Positions 49,101 through 59,152 of a stretch of 64,000 nucleotides of DNA are shown in pieces. This DNA comes from Guillardia theta CCMP2712 (lineage: Eukaryota > Cryptophyceae > Pyrenomonadales > Geminigeraceae). A program made the translations under genes and the position numbers. How positions within the stretch are numbered: the stretch's first letter is position 1; every line of letters begins with the position of its first letter. Below the pieces are notes generated by a model. The model saw only the letters and a program-made list of their open reading frames with translations, did not search any database and was not told where the DNA came from. The stretch spans positions 1,074,310 to 1,138,309 of the forward strand of contig NW_005434672.1 in the NCBI RefSeq assembly GCF_000315625.1. The letters are read 5' to 3'.

Positions 49101-51795
49101 TCAGACAGGAAGTCTTCTCCAGCTCCGGAAGTGGCCGGTATCCCATCAAACTGCAAACACAGCAGCTCGTCAGGAGGGCGAGCACGTCTCGAGCAAGGGG
49201 AGCACCTGAGTCGACATCTCCTTTTGATGAGAGCTGTGGGTGGGGAAGGACGTTTGGAGGTAGTCAACCAGCCCCTTCTTGTTTCCCTTGGGGAGATACC
49301 TCAATGCACTCGAGCTGTTGCCGTGCTGCTGCTTCTCTTGAACCATGTGGAGCATGTCGAACATCGTGGGGTCCGTTGCTTCTCCCTTGTTAGAGATACT
49401 GTTGACATCTCCTCCCTCCCTCCTCTTGAAGATGTTGGAACCTCTCAGCCCCGCTCTCCCCTCCTCCTCCTCCTCCAGCGGCAGCGCCAGCATCGTCTGG
49501 ACTTGCCGATCAGCTGTGGGGTTGCGCTTGAGATATTCGCTCTCATCCAGTCGTGAGGAGGAGAGGTGAAGCGGGAGCGACGCCTCCCCATCGCTCCCAA
49601 AGATCTCGCTGTCTCCATCCCTCCTCCTCTCCTCCTCTCCCTCGCTCTTCAGTTCCCACGCCCTTGTCCTTCTCGCTGACGCCGCCCAGGAACCTCGATG
49701 GATCGCGTGCAACGAGTGCAATCCGTTGGGCGTGATCATGCTCCTGCTCGCAGGAAATGAGGACGAGGAAGAGGACGAGGAAGAGGAAGAGGACGAGGAA
49801 GAGGACGAGGAAGAGGAGGGAAAGTTGGTGACATTCTGATAGTTCTATGATCCAGACTTTGTGAGACACAAGGAGGACCGAGAGGATCAACGATTGTCAA
49901 GTTGTGTGCAAACCTAAAATAGACAGACAAACAAGGGGAAACAGACAGAAATTATCAGGGGCATGTGTTGAAACACAACAAACAGTCAACGAGGAAGTCA
50001 ACATGGAAGGAAAAGGAGGAAGTAAGTTGTCCTACTATACCTCTCGCTGTTCCAAGCTTCGGAGTTGGCTTTAGATCGATGGGAATGATCGACGTTGGGG
50101 TTCCATTGGTCGATCTTCTTCTGCTCTCTCATTACGCGTGAATCGCCAACATTCTGATCACAATGGACCCTCACAGTCAGTCGCAAGTTCGACGAACATC
50201 GCAAGCTCACCGTAGAGCTCAGCGCATGATCATCAACGGTCGACGAATCATTCGCAAGATGACGTGACCTCCCGTCCGACTCATTCAACTTCCACAGCTT
50301 CAGAGGAGAAACATCTGTTCCTTCATCCCTTGTCCTCTCTGCGTACGTCGGGTTGGTACCCTGCTGCTTCTGACTTCCCTTGCTTATGCTCTCCCTCGCC
50401 TGGATGTAAATCTTGTGGATAGATTCATACAGCGGGTCACTGAAATTCAAATATTTGGTGGCCGTTTCAAATGATCGCTGAATCCAGACCCAGCTCTCCT
50501 CCTGCCTCTTTAAATTCTTGTGCTCTGCACCCAGGTTGAAGTAGACGATCGTCAGCAGGCGGTACAGCCTCCTCTTGTCCGGTGTGTCCTTCACATCCTG
50601 TATCCTGTTGAGCAAGTCGTCTCTTGCGGACAGCAGCTGCCTCAAAGCACCCTCGTGTTGCCCTGCTTTGGACAAGGAGCCTGCGTACTGCAGCAGGACG
50701 TCCACCAGGTCGATCTCAACGTCCTCGGGTTGAGCTCTCAAGTCCAAGGACGAGCACAGCTGCAGCGACCTCTGAAAGTACTCCATGCTCTCTGCTACCT
50801 GCCCCAGATGCTTCAACAGTATCCCCACATGAAGGAACGTAAAGGCTGCCAACGAGGACGGGATGGAGTGGTGCTTGTTGACCAAGTCCAGCGCCTGATG
50901 CAGAGAGCTCTTGGCTTGCTCAAGGTTCCCCGCAGAGATCGCAAGGCGGCCCAGACGGACGTACTCCTTGACGAAATGCTCGCAGGCCAGCAGGTAGTCC
51001 TCCGACCTCATCGAGTTGTGGGGGTTGAGGATAGCACCTGATTCGCGAGAATCGCTTGTGCGATCGAGGCCACCCGAGACGTTCGGATCGTTCCATACGC
51101 GATTGCGCGAGGAAGAGTCGAAGGTGCTGGATGGGGTAACATGACGCTCTCTGTGCTTCTGGAAGGGAAGAGACGTGCTCGGCCTTGGCTGGGCGTCGGG
51201 TGAAGAAGAGAAATGAAAACCGTTGCCTCCTCTATCGAGCTCTACAGTCCTAGACTTCTTCTGGAAGTCATATCCGTCACTTCTTGATGTCCTAGATGAC
51301 CCGAGGACATCAAAGTGACTCCCTACCACCTTCACCTCCGGCGCATGCCCGACTTCTTGCGTTGCGAGCGTAGAAAGCTCAGCCAAAGTCTTGATAGCCG
51401 AGTTTCTGGACGGGAGAGAGCGGGAGGTCAGGGAACTCACTGTCGACTGACTGATTGAATCGTTTGGGACCTTCAGCCGGGAGCTGAACCTGCTGGGCGT
51501 ATTGTCCAGCAAGACGCCCTCCACCACCATGTTGCAAATCTAGGTCAACGGTCGACCCTTCCAACCGCACATCTGCATGTCTGAAGACACGGGAGACTGA
51601 TCCTCTCGCGAAAAAGGCAGAAGTCAGAAGATCCTGTCCTTCACATGCTGTCTCCTCGTCCTCCTCGTCCTCCTCGTCCTCCGTGGTGGGCGCGTCGCCA
51701 TACCCAGTTGCTGCATTGATCCACCAGGGGCTAACCGGAAGCGGATCCAGGGGGGTCATGTATGCACAGTGGTGGTTGAGAGCCCTTGGGTCCAT
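43167..51795 (-). CDS. Giant TPR / multi-IQ / ankyrin-repeat protein
   Basis: I read this as one gene. The first exon from ATG 51795 is acidic (TEDEEDEEDEET) and joins a TPR region (51500-50000) with LLACEHFVKEYVRLGRLAIS, ESMEYFQRSLQLCSSLDL and SWVWIQRSFETATKYL. An intron (donor in IRM, C/T-repeat tract, acceptor near 49746) leads in phase 2 into MITPNGLHSLHAI. Exons from about 49150 to 44300 then carry dozens of IQ-like motifs (LQSAYRGHVGRRKFR, IQSVMRGHLDRRWVR, LQSVVRGHMGRKAAR, IQTVARGMLGRKESR). A basic Ser/Pro-rich linker precedes two ankyrin repeats. IQ arrays bind calmodulin, so a calcium-responsive cytoskeletal scaffold is inferred. As sequenced, the main frame stops at 43211; the ankyrin frame continues to 43167 after a 1-nt shift near 43345. 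Alternatively two genes meet at 49739. Confidence 0.75.
46190..46430. repeat. Purine-rich minisatellite in an intron of the giant IQ gene
   Basis: Repeats of gaggaggagaggag and ggaggggagaag fill an intron (46330-46425 almost perfect gaggaggagagg units). Similar purine tracts occupy neighbouring introns at 46795-46850, 47340-47385 and 47575-47690. All are pyrimidine tracts on the transcribed strand. Confidence 0.85.
49757..49822. repeat. gaggaagaggac tandem repeat
   Basis: About five units of gaggaagaggacgaggaa. On the minus strand it is a CTTCCTCGTCCT tract directly before the proposed splice acceptor that links the TPR and IQ parts of the giant gene. If not intronic it would encode a PLPRP repeat ending at 49736. 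Confidence 0.7.
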
Positions 51796-52220
51796 ATCAG
51801 ACCACTAGGGGTAGTATCCACCTGGATGAGGTCAATTTCGCACATTTAGGTCAAGGACATAATGTCCTTTTCCAAATTGTTTTTGAAATTTCAAATTAAA
51901 AAACATTCTCCTTCATAAAAAATATAAATGTTTCAAAAGAATTCAAATCAAGCAGCTTTCGGAAAAGTCCTCAAGTTTCACATTCAAAGAATAAAAGGGG
52001 GTGGGAGTTACCAAGATGTCATTTGGACCTGGTAGGGGTACAATCGACGTTACACCTATAGGGTGGGGTACTTCAACCTAAAACTATCTGATCTAAACTA
52101 ACCAAATCCGTTGAACGCCTTGCCTGATAGCTAGCTTGCACCCGGTAGATATTGGGGGAGACATTGGGAGGATACCGGGGTGGGGTACTTTGATCGTCCG
52201 TTGACTGCGGCATCAAGAAC
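51796..52220. promoter_or_regulatory. Divergent promoter region
   Basis: About 425 bp between two divergent starts. 51850-51990 is AT-rich. 51990-52200 holds aaagggggtgggag, ggtaggggtacaatcgac, tagggtggggtac and accggggtggggtac. The recurrent ggggtac words suggest a shared promoter feature. Confidence 0.45.
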
Positions 52221-54362
52221 ATGCTGCCGCAGTCGCAGGTCGAAGCGGAGGAGGCGGCTGCTCGGACGCTGCAGGCGGCAGTCAGGAGATGCAGGGCAGA
52301 GAGCAGAAGACTCACAAGAAACGTCAAGCACCTGGTCCTCGAGATCTTCGATCGAGCTTTCGTGATAGCAGTGAATCGAAGCATCAACAGATTTGCCAAG
52401 GAAAGAGCGAAGGGCGGGTGGTGGAGACGGGCTTCGAAGATCTCAGCATGCTCTATGTTGACGTATACTTCAGGTGATCATGATAGATCAGGTTCTGGCC
52501 TCTTCAAACAGACTGAGTGTTTGTTGTCATGCAGTTTATACAGATGGAAACTCTCCGTCAGTTTCGAATGTGATGGACGAGAAACTATGGAAAGGAGAAG
52601 GCATCCGACTGTTTGGATGGAATGCAGTGCAAGAAGTATTCACAGTCATGAACAGACCGATGATCCATCGCTCGTCGTCGGCTTCATCCCCCAACAGCGA
52701 CGATTACTACACTATCTCCAGAAACATGCGACGTCGAGCTCGGAACAGTCAAGATAAATCGCAAACAGAGACGCCGGTCGTTGAGGAGCAGATTGTAGAA
52801 GAGGCTCCGACTGAGACTCAAGCACCTCCGAGTGTCTATAAGATCAGAGGAGACAACAAAGGAACAACAACGAAAGAGGAGGTATACACCTAATACTCTG
52901 TGTTTGCGCGATTTGAGTTTTTGATTTCTTAGGAAATCAATGCTTATATCAGAGAAAAAACGCAAGAGTACATTCATTCATCAGAACTCTATATCAAGGC
53001 GTATGAGTTGGTGAAAAGAAGGATTCTGAAAAATATGAAAAGAAAATACGAGAACTTAAAAGTGGCAATAACCCATTTTGAACAGCAATTTGAGAGAGAA
53101 AGGATTTATGATCTTCACAAGCCATACTGGAGTGGTTACAAACCAAATCCAGGCATGGGTGAATACGATCTTTATCAAAGACAGCAGGCTTGGTTTGATG
53201 CTCTCGAGTTTTCAATGTCAGGCACAAGAATGCCTTGCCACAAAGCTCAGATCAGGAGGATACTCGACCTGGGGTTTCAAGTCTCCATAATGCAAGGAGT
53301 CGGTAGGAGGATGGTTGCGATGGCAAAGGTGGAGCTGCAGCATGCGAGTCGTCATTATGATCTTTGGAAAGAGCTCTTTGATATCATCACCCAACGAAAA
53401 AGGCAGCTGGCTGCTACAAGAATACAAGCTTTCCGCCGCGGCATTCTGACAAGGAGACTCTTGAACAAGCTTCGGTCTGGGTCGAGCCGTCACACTAATC
53501 TAAAAGCCTATTCAAGGTCGAGCACGAGCAAGAAGTTCTCCAAAAGCTTCGTTGGTAGCAAGGGACAGAGCCTGGCAGACTTACCCAACAGCCGGCGGAG
53601 AAAGTCGTCATCTCAGACTGCAGTCAGCGGCAACATCTTGGGCCAAGAAGCCAAGGGACTGAGGAAGAGGTTGATACACGAATACGTTCCTATCTACTCT
53701 CTGCAGATGTCTCAGCCTCAACACCAAGAGGATGATGAAGTTGAAGATGTACTCCAAAGGACTACTCAATCAGCCGAGCCCAGGAAGTGGAGCTCAACTG
53801 CAGTGACATTGATCAGGTGATGATCCTCTTGTGTTCTTCTACACTGATAATTTCTTGAAGGGAGGATTCGATCAAGGGTGCTCTCAAGATTCCCTTTAGG
53901 AGAGGTTAAGAAGAATTTCGTTTTCTCAATTGCCTTCATATGTTTGTACAGGATTGGCTCGACCCAAGTCCTCCAAAGACCGTCTGCGAGTATCCTAACA
54001 CCTTCTTCACGATTCTCTTCTGCAACAGTAAGTGATGATTAGAGTTTTGAGTCCTGTCTTTATGTTTAATGCTCAAGTTTCCTACAAGTACTCAGAATGT
54101 ATGCTCAGCTGTCAGCAAACTTGATTTGAGTACATTTCACCTCTTTCGTCAGAGGCCACCATTTTCTCTATCGTTATCATTTTCTACCACACATTCACGC
54201 AGAAGACAGTCAACAGGCTCTTTCCTTCTCGTACGCTCTGGCGTCTCAGGCATCATGGCAACTGAGGAAGGGAGAAAAAGCGACCCAGCACATTCATCTG
54301 TAAAGTCATCGCATCAGTGGGGTAGAAACAGGGCATGCTCCACAGACTTCAGCTCCTCTTGA
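52221..54362 (+). CDS. IQ-motif protein of unknown family
   Basis: Exons 52221-52473, 52535-52881, 52933-53816, 53952-54027 and 54078-54362 (614 aa). An N-terminal IQ-like helix (AARTLQAAVRRCRAESRR) is followed by a basic helix, a disordered Glu/Thr-rich stretch, and a long helical middle domain (YIREKTQEYIHSSELYIKAY, KRKYENLKVAITHFEQQFER). A second IQ motif is AATRIQAFRRGILTRRLL. The C-terminal 200 residues are Ser/Arg-rich and probably disordered. It is likely a calmodulin-binding cytoskeletal protein, judged only from IQ motifs and helices. The stop codon lies inside the last exon of the opposite-strand gene, so the two coding ends overlap by 14 bp. Confidence 0.76.
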
Positions 54363-54639
54363 TCCGAGGTTGGTTCCTCCTCGATGAACGAACGAGTGCA
54401 AGGATACCAATAACGAGGGCTCCGACTGCGATCACCAGGCTGCAACACAACGTCGACAAGCTCAGGACAATTGAACTACATACAATCCACGTTTAACACC
54501 TGATGATCGATGTGACCAGCGCTCCGACTGTCAGTGCGAAGGCGTCAACGTTCTCAATGTACAGGGCAGTGTCAAGATGGACTGGGGATTTGGGCGAGGA
54601 TCCTGGAAAGAAACCCATTCCTGGAGACCAGAATTTCAT
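54349..54639 (-). CDS. Small membrane protein, unknown family
   Basis: Two exons, 54639-54500 and 54439-54349 (76 aa), with a 60-nt intron. A short polar N-terminus (MKFWSPGMGFFPGSSPKS) leads into a long hydrophobic stretch (AFALTVGALVTSIISLVIAV then GALVIGILALV) that could be one kinked or two close membrane helices, followed by a basic tail RSSRRNQPRIKRS. Splicing in phase 2 makes the two Val/Ala/Gly-rich halves contiguous, which supports it. The frame is open upstream of this ATG, so more exons may exist. No family recognised. Confidence 0.58.
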
Positions 54640-54830
54640 TTTCTGGCATATGAAAGATGCAAAAAGGTTGTTTAGCGATGAAAATTTTTGGATAGAGAAG
54701 GAATCATGTTTTAATCGTGTGTAACCATTCAGCCCAAAAAATTCATACCTGGAGGCAGCATTGGACAACAATGTGTGGTCAATGCAAGTTAGGACCAAGC
54801 GTTGACTTGTTTTCAAAGTCCTTTCCTCTC

Positions 54831-54990
54831 ATCTCATCTCATCTCATCTCATCTCATCTCATCTCATCTCATCTCATCTCATCTCATCTCATCTCATCTC
54901 ATCTCATCTCATCTCATCTCATCTCATCTCATCTCATCTCATCTCATCTCCTCTCCTCTCCTCTCCTCTCCTCTCATCTCATCTGTGTTC
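54831..54990. repeat. (ATCTC)n pentanucleotide microsatellite
   Basis: 24 perfect ATCTC units at 54831-54950, then about five CTCTC variants and two more ATCTC units. ORFs through it (LISSHLISSH) are artefacts. It lies upstream of the small membrane protein gene. Confidence 0.95.
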
Positions 54991-55174
54991 TTTCTTCTGC
55001 TTCTTTGAAAACAGAAAAATCTCTTTGATCTCCATGATCTTCTCACCCTACATCGCTGTCTTATCATCTCATGTGTTTACGCTTTGCGACCATATCGCGA
55101 AGTCAATGGACCCCCTCGTCCCCCCGCTTGCATTTTGCTGAGTTCAACGCTTTGGTCGCGTGACTGATGAAGTT

Positions 55175-55510
55175 GCCACTGCCCGGGACCCCGCCCGCCG
55201 GGCGGGGCCGTACAGCCCCCGGGCCGGGCCCGTTCCGACTCGGCCCGAGTGACAGCAGCCCCCGGCGGCGGCGGTGAGCGCTAGGGCCCGGGCCGGGTGT
55301 TCGTGTAACTGTCATCGACCTTGTAGATGTTATCGAGCAGCGCCGCGGTGTCCGCCTTGACGCACACGCCAGGGGGCAACTTCAATGTGACTGCCAGAGG
55401 CGCGCGGCGCGGGGGCCGCCGGGGCCGCCGGGGGCTCCCGCGCCGCGGGCGGCATGCCGCCCCCGTGACTGTTGAGTACAGGCCCCGGCGGAGGGGCTTC
55501 CTAAATTGGC
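55175..55510. other. GC-rich island
   Basis: The fourth long GC-rich island (cccgggaccccgcccgccgggcggggcc; ggggccgccggggccgccgggggctcc). No credible coding. It lies immediately left of the GC-rich decayed reading frames at 55540-56520. Confidence 0.7.
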
Positions 55511-55680
55511 AGCCTGGCAGGGGCTACCGGTGACCACAACAAGTTTCAAGTTTAGCATCGCCCAGCATCAGTGCTCCAAACGGTGCCAGTGGCTTTCCGA
55601 ACCCCTGAAACCGATGATGCAAGAGACTCAGACGAAGGACCACCACAAAGACTCCCCATCGAAGTGAAATCCGGCTGCCC

Positions 55681-56135
55681 GTGACGTATCTGATCATGCG
55701 CGAGATATCAAGTTTAACCGAGCTGGTCAAGATACTGGACAAGACGTTCCTCGAGGCCGAAAACTCGCAGGGGCAGCACGACTCGAGGTGCAGTACATCG
55801 GCGGGACCACCCTCCGGATGCTCCCGCCGCCACCCGGCGATCCAGCCCCTGCCGATCCCCCAGCCGCCCGGCCAACCCCGCCCCCGCCGCAAATCGCCAG
55901 AACATCGCCTCGCTCGACAAGGACACCATCCGGCTGGGCAAGTACCTCCTCGTCAAGCACCTCCTCGTCAAGTACCTCCTCGTCAAGTACCTCCTCATCC
56001 ACCGCTTCCTCAACTCTACCCAGGGGCCCGACCCTCTCGACGCCGACAACGTGACCCGCTGCAACCAGTTGCAGGCAAGGCGCAAGGCTGCTGCAGCAGA
56101 TGCGGGTCTCGTAGTGTACTTATTCGGAGTTACAC
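55681..56135 (+). pseudogene. Decayed GC-rich coding fragment with tandem repeat
   Basis: Three short protein-like stretches follow one another in different frames: EISSLTELVKILDKTFLEAE, then LEVQYIGGTTLRML, then NIASLDKDTIRLGKYLLV. The last leads into a tandem repeat (about 55936-56000) encoding KYLLV/KHLLV units, and the open frame continues to about 56130. No single frame joins them and no GT-AG intron does so obviously. Codons are strongly GC-ending, unlike the neighbours. I read it as a broken gene; the family is unknown. It ends tail-to-tail with the terminase-like fragment, suggesting a common origin. Confidence 0.35.
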
Positions 56136-56520
56136 TTAGAACTTTGGGTTGGAGCTGTAGTAGCCGGCGAGCTGCAGGGCGATGAAGACGTCGTCCTTCA
56201 TGCCCCCCACCTTCCCGCTCAGCGCGAGCTGGTCCTTGTTGAAGACCGTCACCGCGCCCTTGACCTGGTAGGAGTAGGTCTCCAGCTGCTCCCGGAGCCT
56301 GCGCTTCATCCCGCGGGGTTCACGGCTCACAAAGTCCTCCCACAGGTGGACGCGCCGGTCCCGCAGCATCGCGTTGAGCATCGTGCACATGGCGTGCTTG
56401 ATCTCCAGCGTCGTCACCACGCCGTACCGCTGCGCCCGGTGGTCGACGCGGAAGCGGACGTTGCGCAGGCCGTTGAAGTGCTGATGGTGGTACTCCGCCT
56501 CGAAGCCCCAGGAAACGATC
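56136..56520 (-). pseudogene. 5'-truncated fragment resembling a viral terminase nuclease domain
   Basis: About 128 codons, stop at 56136, with no ATG at the left edge and a stop 7 codons upstream in frame; the GC-rich composition ends abruptly at about 56520. The fragment has GFEAEYHHQHFNGLRNVRF followed by RVDHRAQRYGVVTTLEIKHA and ends GGMKDDVFIALQLAGYYSS. An acidic residue after a hydrophobic strand, and a Lys-Asp-Asp-hydrophobic-Ala-Leu block near the C-terminus, are what the RNase-H-like nuclease of large terminase subunits (tailed phages, herpes- and mirus-type viruses) shows. The ATPase part is missing. This assignment rests on motif reading only. It would be a relic of a large DNA virus in the algal genome. 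Confidence 0.4.
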
Positions 56521-56522
56521 AA

Positions 56523-57923
56523 AACCAGCCAGGCTTATGATTTCACGATCAGTGTCGATCACGATGAGAAGAGCGGCAAGTAAGTTTGCCTTCTCTACCC
56601 ATAAAATGTAAGCCCTGCGATCTTGCTCGTCATTTTCAAGGTGACCATGAACGGGTTGAAATGGGGGCAGTGGCACTGCAACAGTGAAAATACCATGACT
56701 CGTTGTGGCGTGTGACAATAGATCAGACCAGGGGATAGATCTTTACGGCAGGCTTCAACACGACGGCAGTTTTGGTGATCAACTTCACTGTATATCATGA
56801 GGATGTTGTAGGTGAATTGCCACATGACCAATGGTGCGATCAAGAATCAGATTCAATAAAGCGAGCCTCCGGATCTAGAGTCACGGTATCCAGGAGGTCA
56901 TTGAAGATGAAATCAATAGCCTTGAATGGCGGATTCGTGTGAGCCGCGCAAGTTGAATCCACAGCTTGAACAGCTGCTGTCACATACAACATGTCAGTGA
57001 TACAGCATTGTTTTCAGGACGTTGTCTGATTGCGTGATCCAGTTTGTGAATCATTCGCCTCTAGTTGGATGGCACGGCGCTGACCACAAACCTCAAGGCA
57101 GGAAATCTGGGGAATGACACGCTCAACTGTCAACCACCCCTCCTTCCCCCCATATTGGAGTACCCACCGGTATCCTCTTCGCCGCGTGGGATCACTCATG
57201 GCACCTCAGCCGCTGGGAATACGGGGAATAACGGAGTACCCTACCCCCTCCCTTCAGGGCCCGTCAACGAGCAGGTAACCGGTGGACTCTCAGCCTCCGA
57301 ATAATGCCGCGTCGCGAACTGAGACCTCGGTGTCCTCACCCGAAAGGACCCCCCACCCCCCAATCTCTCATCTTCATTCCCACACCCGTGGCCTCTTTTT
57401 GCTCGGGTCAGATTTCAGCTAGGAACCTCGGCGGGTGACCCTCACACCCCCTCATTCCCCTTGAAACAAGGACTACCGGTGGGCAGAGCGACTCCTTGGC
57501 AGTTTCCCCATTCAAGCCCCTCAGCAACACTCGCAATGCCGGCAATGGCAGCGATGAGCGAAGTCGATGAGGCTGACGTTGCTCGCCGAGAGACCGCGGT
57601 CCAACTCACATTAGTGCGATGCCTGTACGACCGTAGATGAGTCACAATGTGGATAGGCATGACCCTCAACACATCAATGATGAACTATGTCAGTGTTAGG
57701 GTAGCAAGCATGCACCAGAAGGTTCAATGCAGACGGTCAATTGCATACTACACCAGATCATACCCATCAAACATGTTCATCACAATTCAAAGCTATACGA
57801 GTCCAACATATTTGTCAAATGATTCTTGACCCCCCAAAAAGATGTTTGTTCTTTCATTTTGCTTGTAAATCTCTGGGTAATCTTTGAACCTTCATTGGCA
57901 GGACCAGAGGAAAGCAAGAAGCC
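56523..57923. other. Intergenic region, no gene recognised
   Basis: About 1.4 kb. 56523-57060 is AT-richer with no family-bearing ORF. 57115-57480 is dense in tract words (aaccacccctccttcccccc, ggagtaccctaccccctccc, gacccccacccccc, acaccccctcattcccc), as before other genes here. 57620-57880 is AT-rich and would include the YccF gene 5' flank. Confidence 0.5.
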
Positions 57924-58550
57924 ATGCAAGTTCAACAGAACACGTCCGTCACTGTGCAGATCAAGCAGCAAGATGGCTGCTGCGGCATTGTAGGAAACAT
58001 CCTGTTTTTGTTCTTCGGAGGAGGACTTTTCTGTGCTCTCTTCTACTTCTTGTTTGGTCTTGGCCTCTGTGCCTCCGTGGTTGGCATTCCGTTTGGGATC
58101 GCAACTTTCAAGATGGGCCTGATGGCCTTGTGGCCTTTCGGCGAGAAACTTGGAGGCTCGATGGTATGCAGATGCGAGACCAGCGGAGTTGGGCTGACCC
58201 ACCTCATTCTCAACCTTATGTGGCTTTGCAGCGGGATAGGAATCATGGTGAGCATGATGCATTTCTTCTTCGGCATCATCAACGCCATGACGATTTGCGG
58301 GATTCCTTGCGCTTTGGCTCATTTCAAGCTTGCTCTCCGGGCTCTATGGCCATTCAACTTCGACACCATGACTGAGATAACCGTTAACACAAGCACTACG
58401 ACGACAATGACGCCTATGCCACAGTACCCGCAAATGCCCATGCAACAACAAGGCTTTCAGCCGAGTTATCCTCAGGCTCAGGTGGCACAGCCTTATCCGC
58501 AGCCAGCGTACCCTCAAGCTCAACCAGTCACAGTGTCGCGGCAAGGCTGA
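57924..58550 (+). CDS. YccF-domain membrane protein
   Basis: A single-exon ORF of 208 aa. Two similar halves, each a long hydrophobic helix followed by a conserved GIP-x-G/C-x-A-x-FK-x-x-x-x-ALWPFG block: FGLGLCASVVGIPFGIATFK then MGLMALWPFG, and IINAMTICGIPCALAHFK then ALRALWPF. This is the paired YccF (DUF307) signature known from bacterial inner-membrane proteins. About 50 C-terminal residues are Gln/Pro/Tyr-rich (PQYPQMPMQQQGF, AQPYPQPAYPQAQP) and look like a eukaryotic cytosolic low-complexity tail. The family's function is unknown. Bacterial ancestry of the domain is plausible; the codon use is not visibly foreign. Confidence 0.9.
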   Translation: MQVQQNTSVTVQIKQQDGCCGIVGNILFLFFGGGLFCALFYFLFGLGLCASVVGIPFGIATFKMGLMALWPFGEKLGGSMVCRCETSGVGLTHLILNLMWLCSGIGIMVSMMHFFFGIINAMTICGIPCALAHFKLALRALWPFNFDTMTEITVNTSTTTTMTPMPQYPQMPMQQQGFQPSYPQAQVAQPYPQPAYPQAQPVTVSRQG

Positions 58551-59152
58551 GTCCGCCGGCGCTTGGGGCACGTCCGATATGTACCAGCATCATGTACGAG
58601 GCGGCCTCCGAGCTCCTGTCAAGTTCGGGCTGCTATGCAGATCATAATAGCGGCATAGCTGTAACACGAGTCAGTCTTTTGTTTTGCCAGGCTAGCTATA
58701 ATTGAAGTATAAGTTAAATCGTATCGGTGGCAGCCGGGGCGCGAGTGCCAGTGGCAACTTTCAGCACTGACCCGTCCGCACACCTTGATCCCTGTCAAGG
58801 GTTTCAATATCATCCGATGATCCGCCGCACAGCACCTGTGCCGCGCTGTCAAGACTCCGACCCATGATCATCGGATGAAGGTTCGGCCGGACTCCGGGAT
58901 TCAACCGTAACTCGGAACGAATATCCGATCGATTCAACTTTCACGAACGAATATCGCCGAACGAATATCGTCACCTTGCCTACTAGCTAGCTACCGTACC
59001 TGATATCAAATTCAAAGAGAAGGAGGGGGCACATCTATTACCCCACCCATGAAAGAACTAAGTTAATCAGTACAGACCAGGGGTAATTGGAATACCTCCA
59101 CCCCCCTGGATATAGACTGGAACCTCCGGATGGCGGGAATGGAGTGAGAGAG
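58551..59152. promoter_or_regulatory. Intergenic region with repeated GAACGAATATC motif
   Basis: About 600 bp upstream of the kinesin-like gene. GAACGAATATC occurs three times at 58915-58925, 58945-58955 and 58959-58969. An inverted pair of ATCATCCGATGATC / ATGATCATCGGATGA words lies at about 58810 and 58864. Tract words (gaggagggggcac, taccccacccatg, cctccacccccct) follow at 59020-59110, just before the start. The motif spacing suggests transcription-factor sites, which is inference. Confidence 0.45.

Noticed and set aside
54717-55028. ORFs with a long LISSH/SHLIS repeat
   Set aside because: They are translations of the ATCTC microsatellite.
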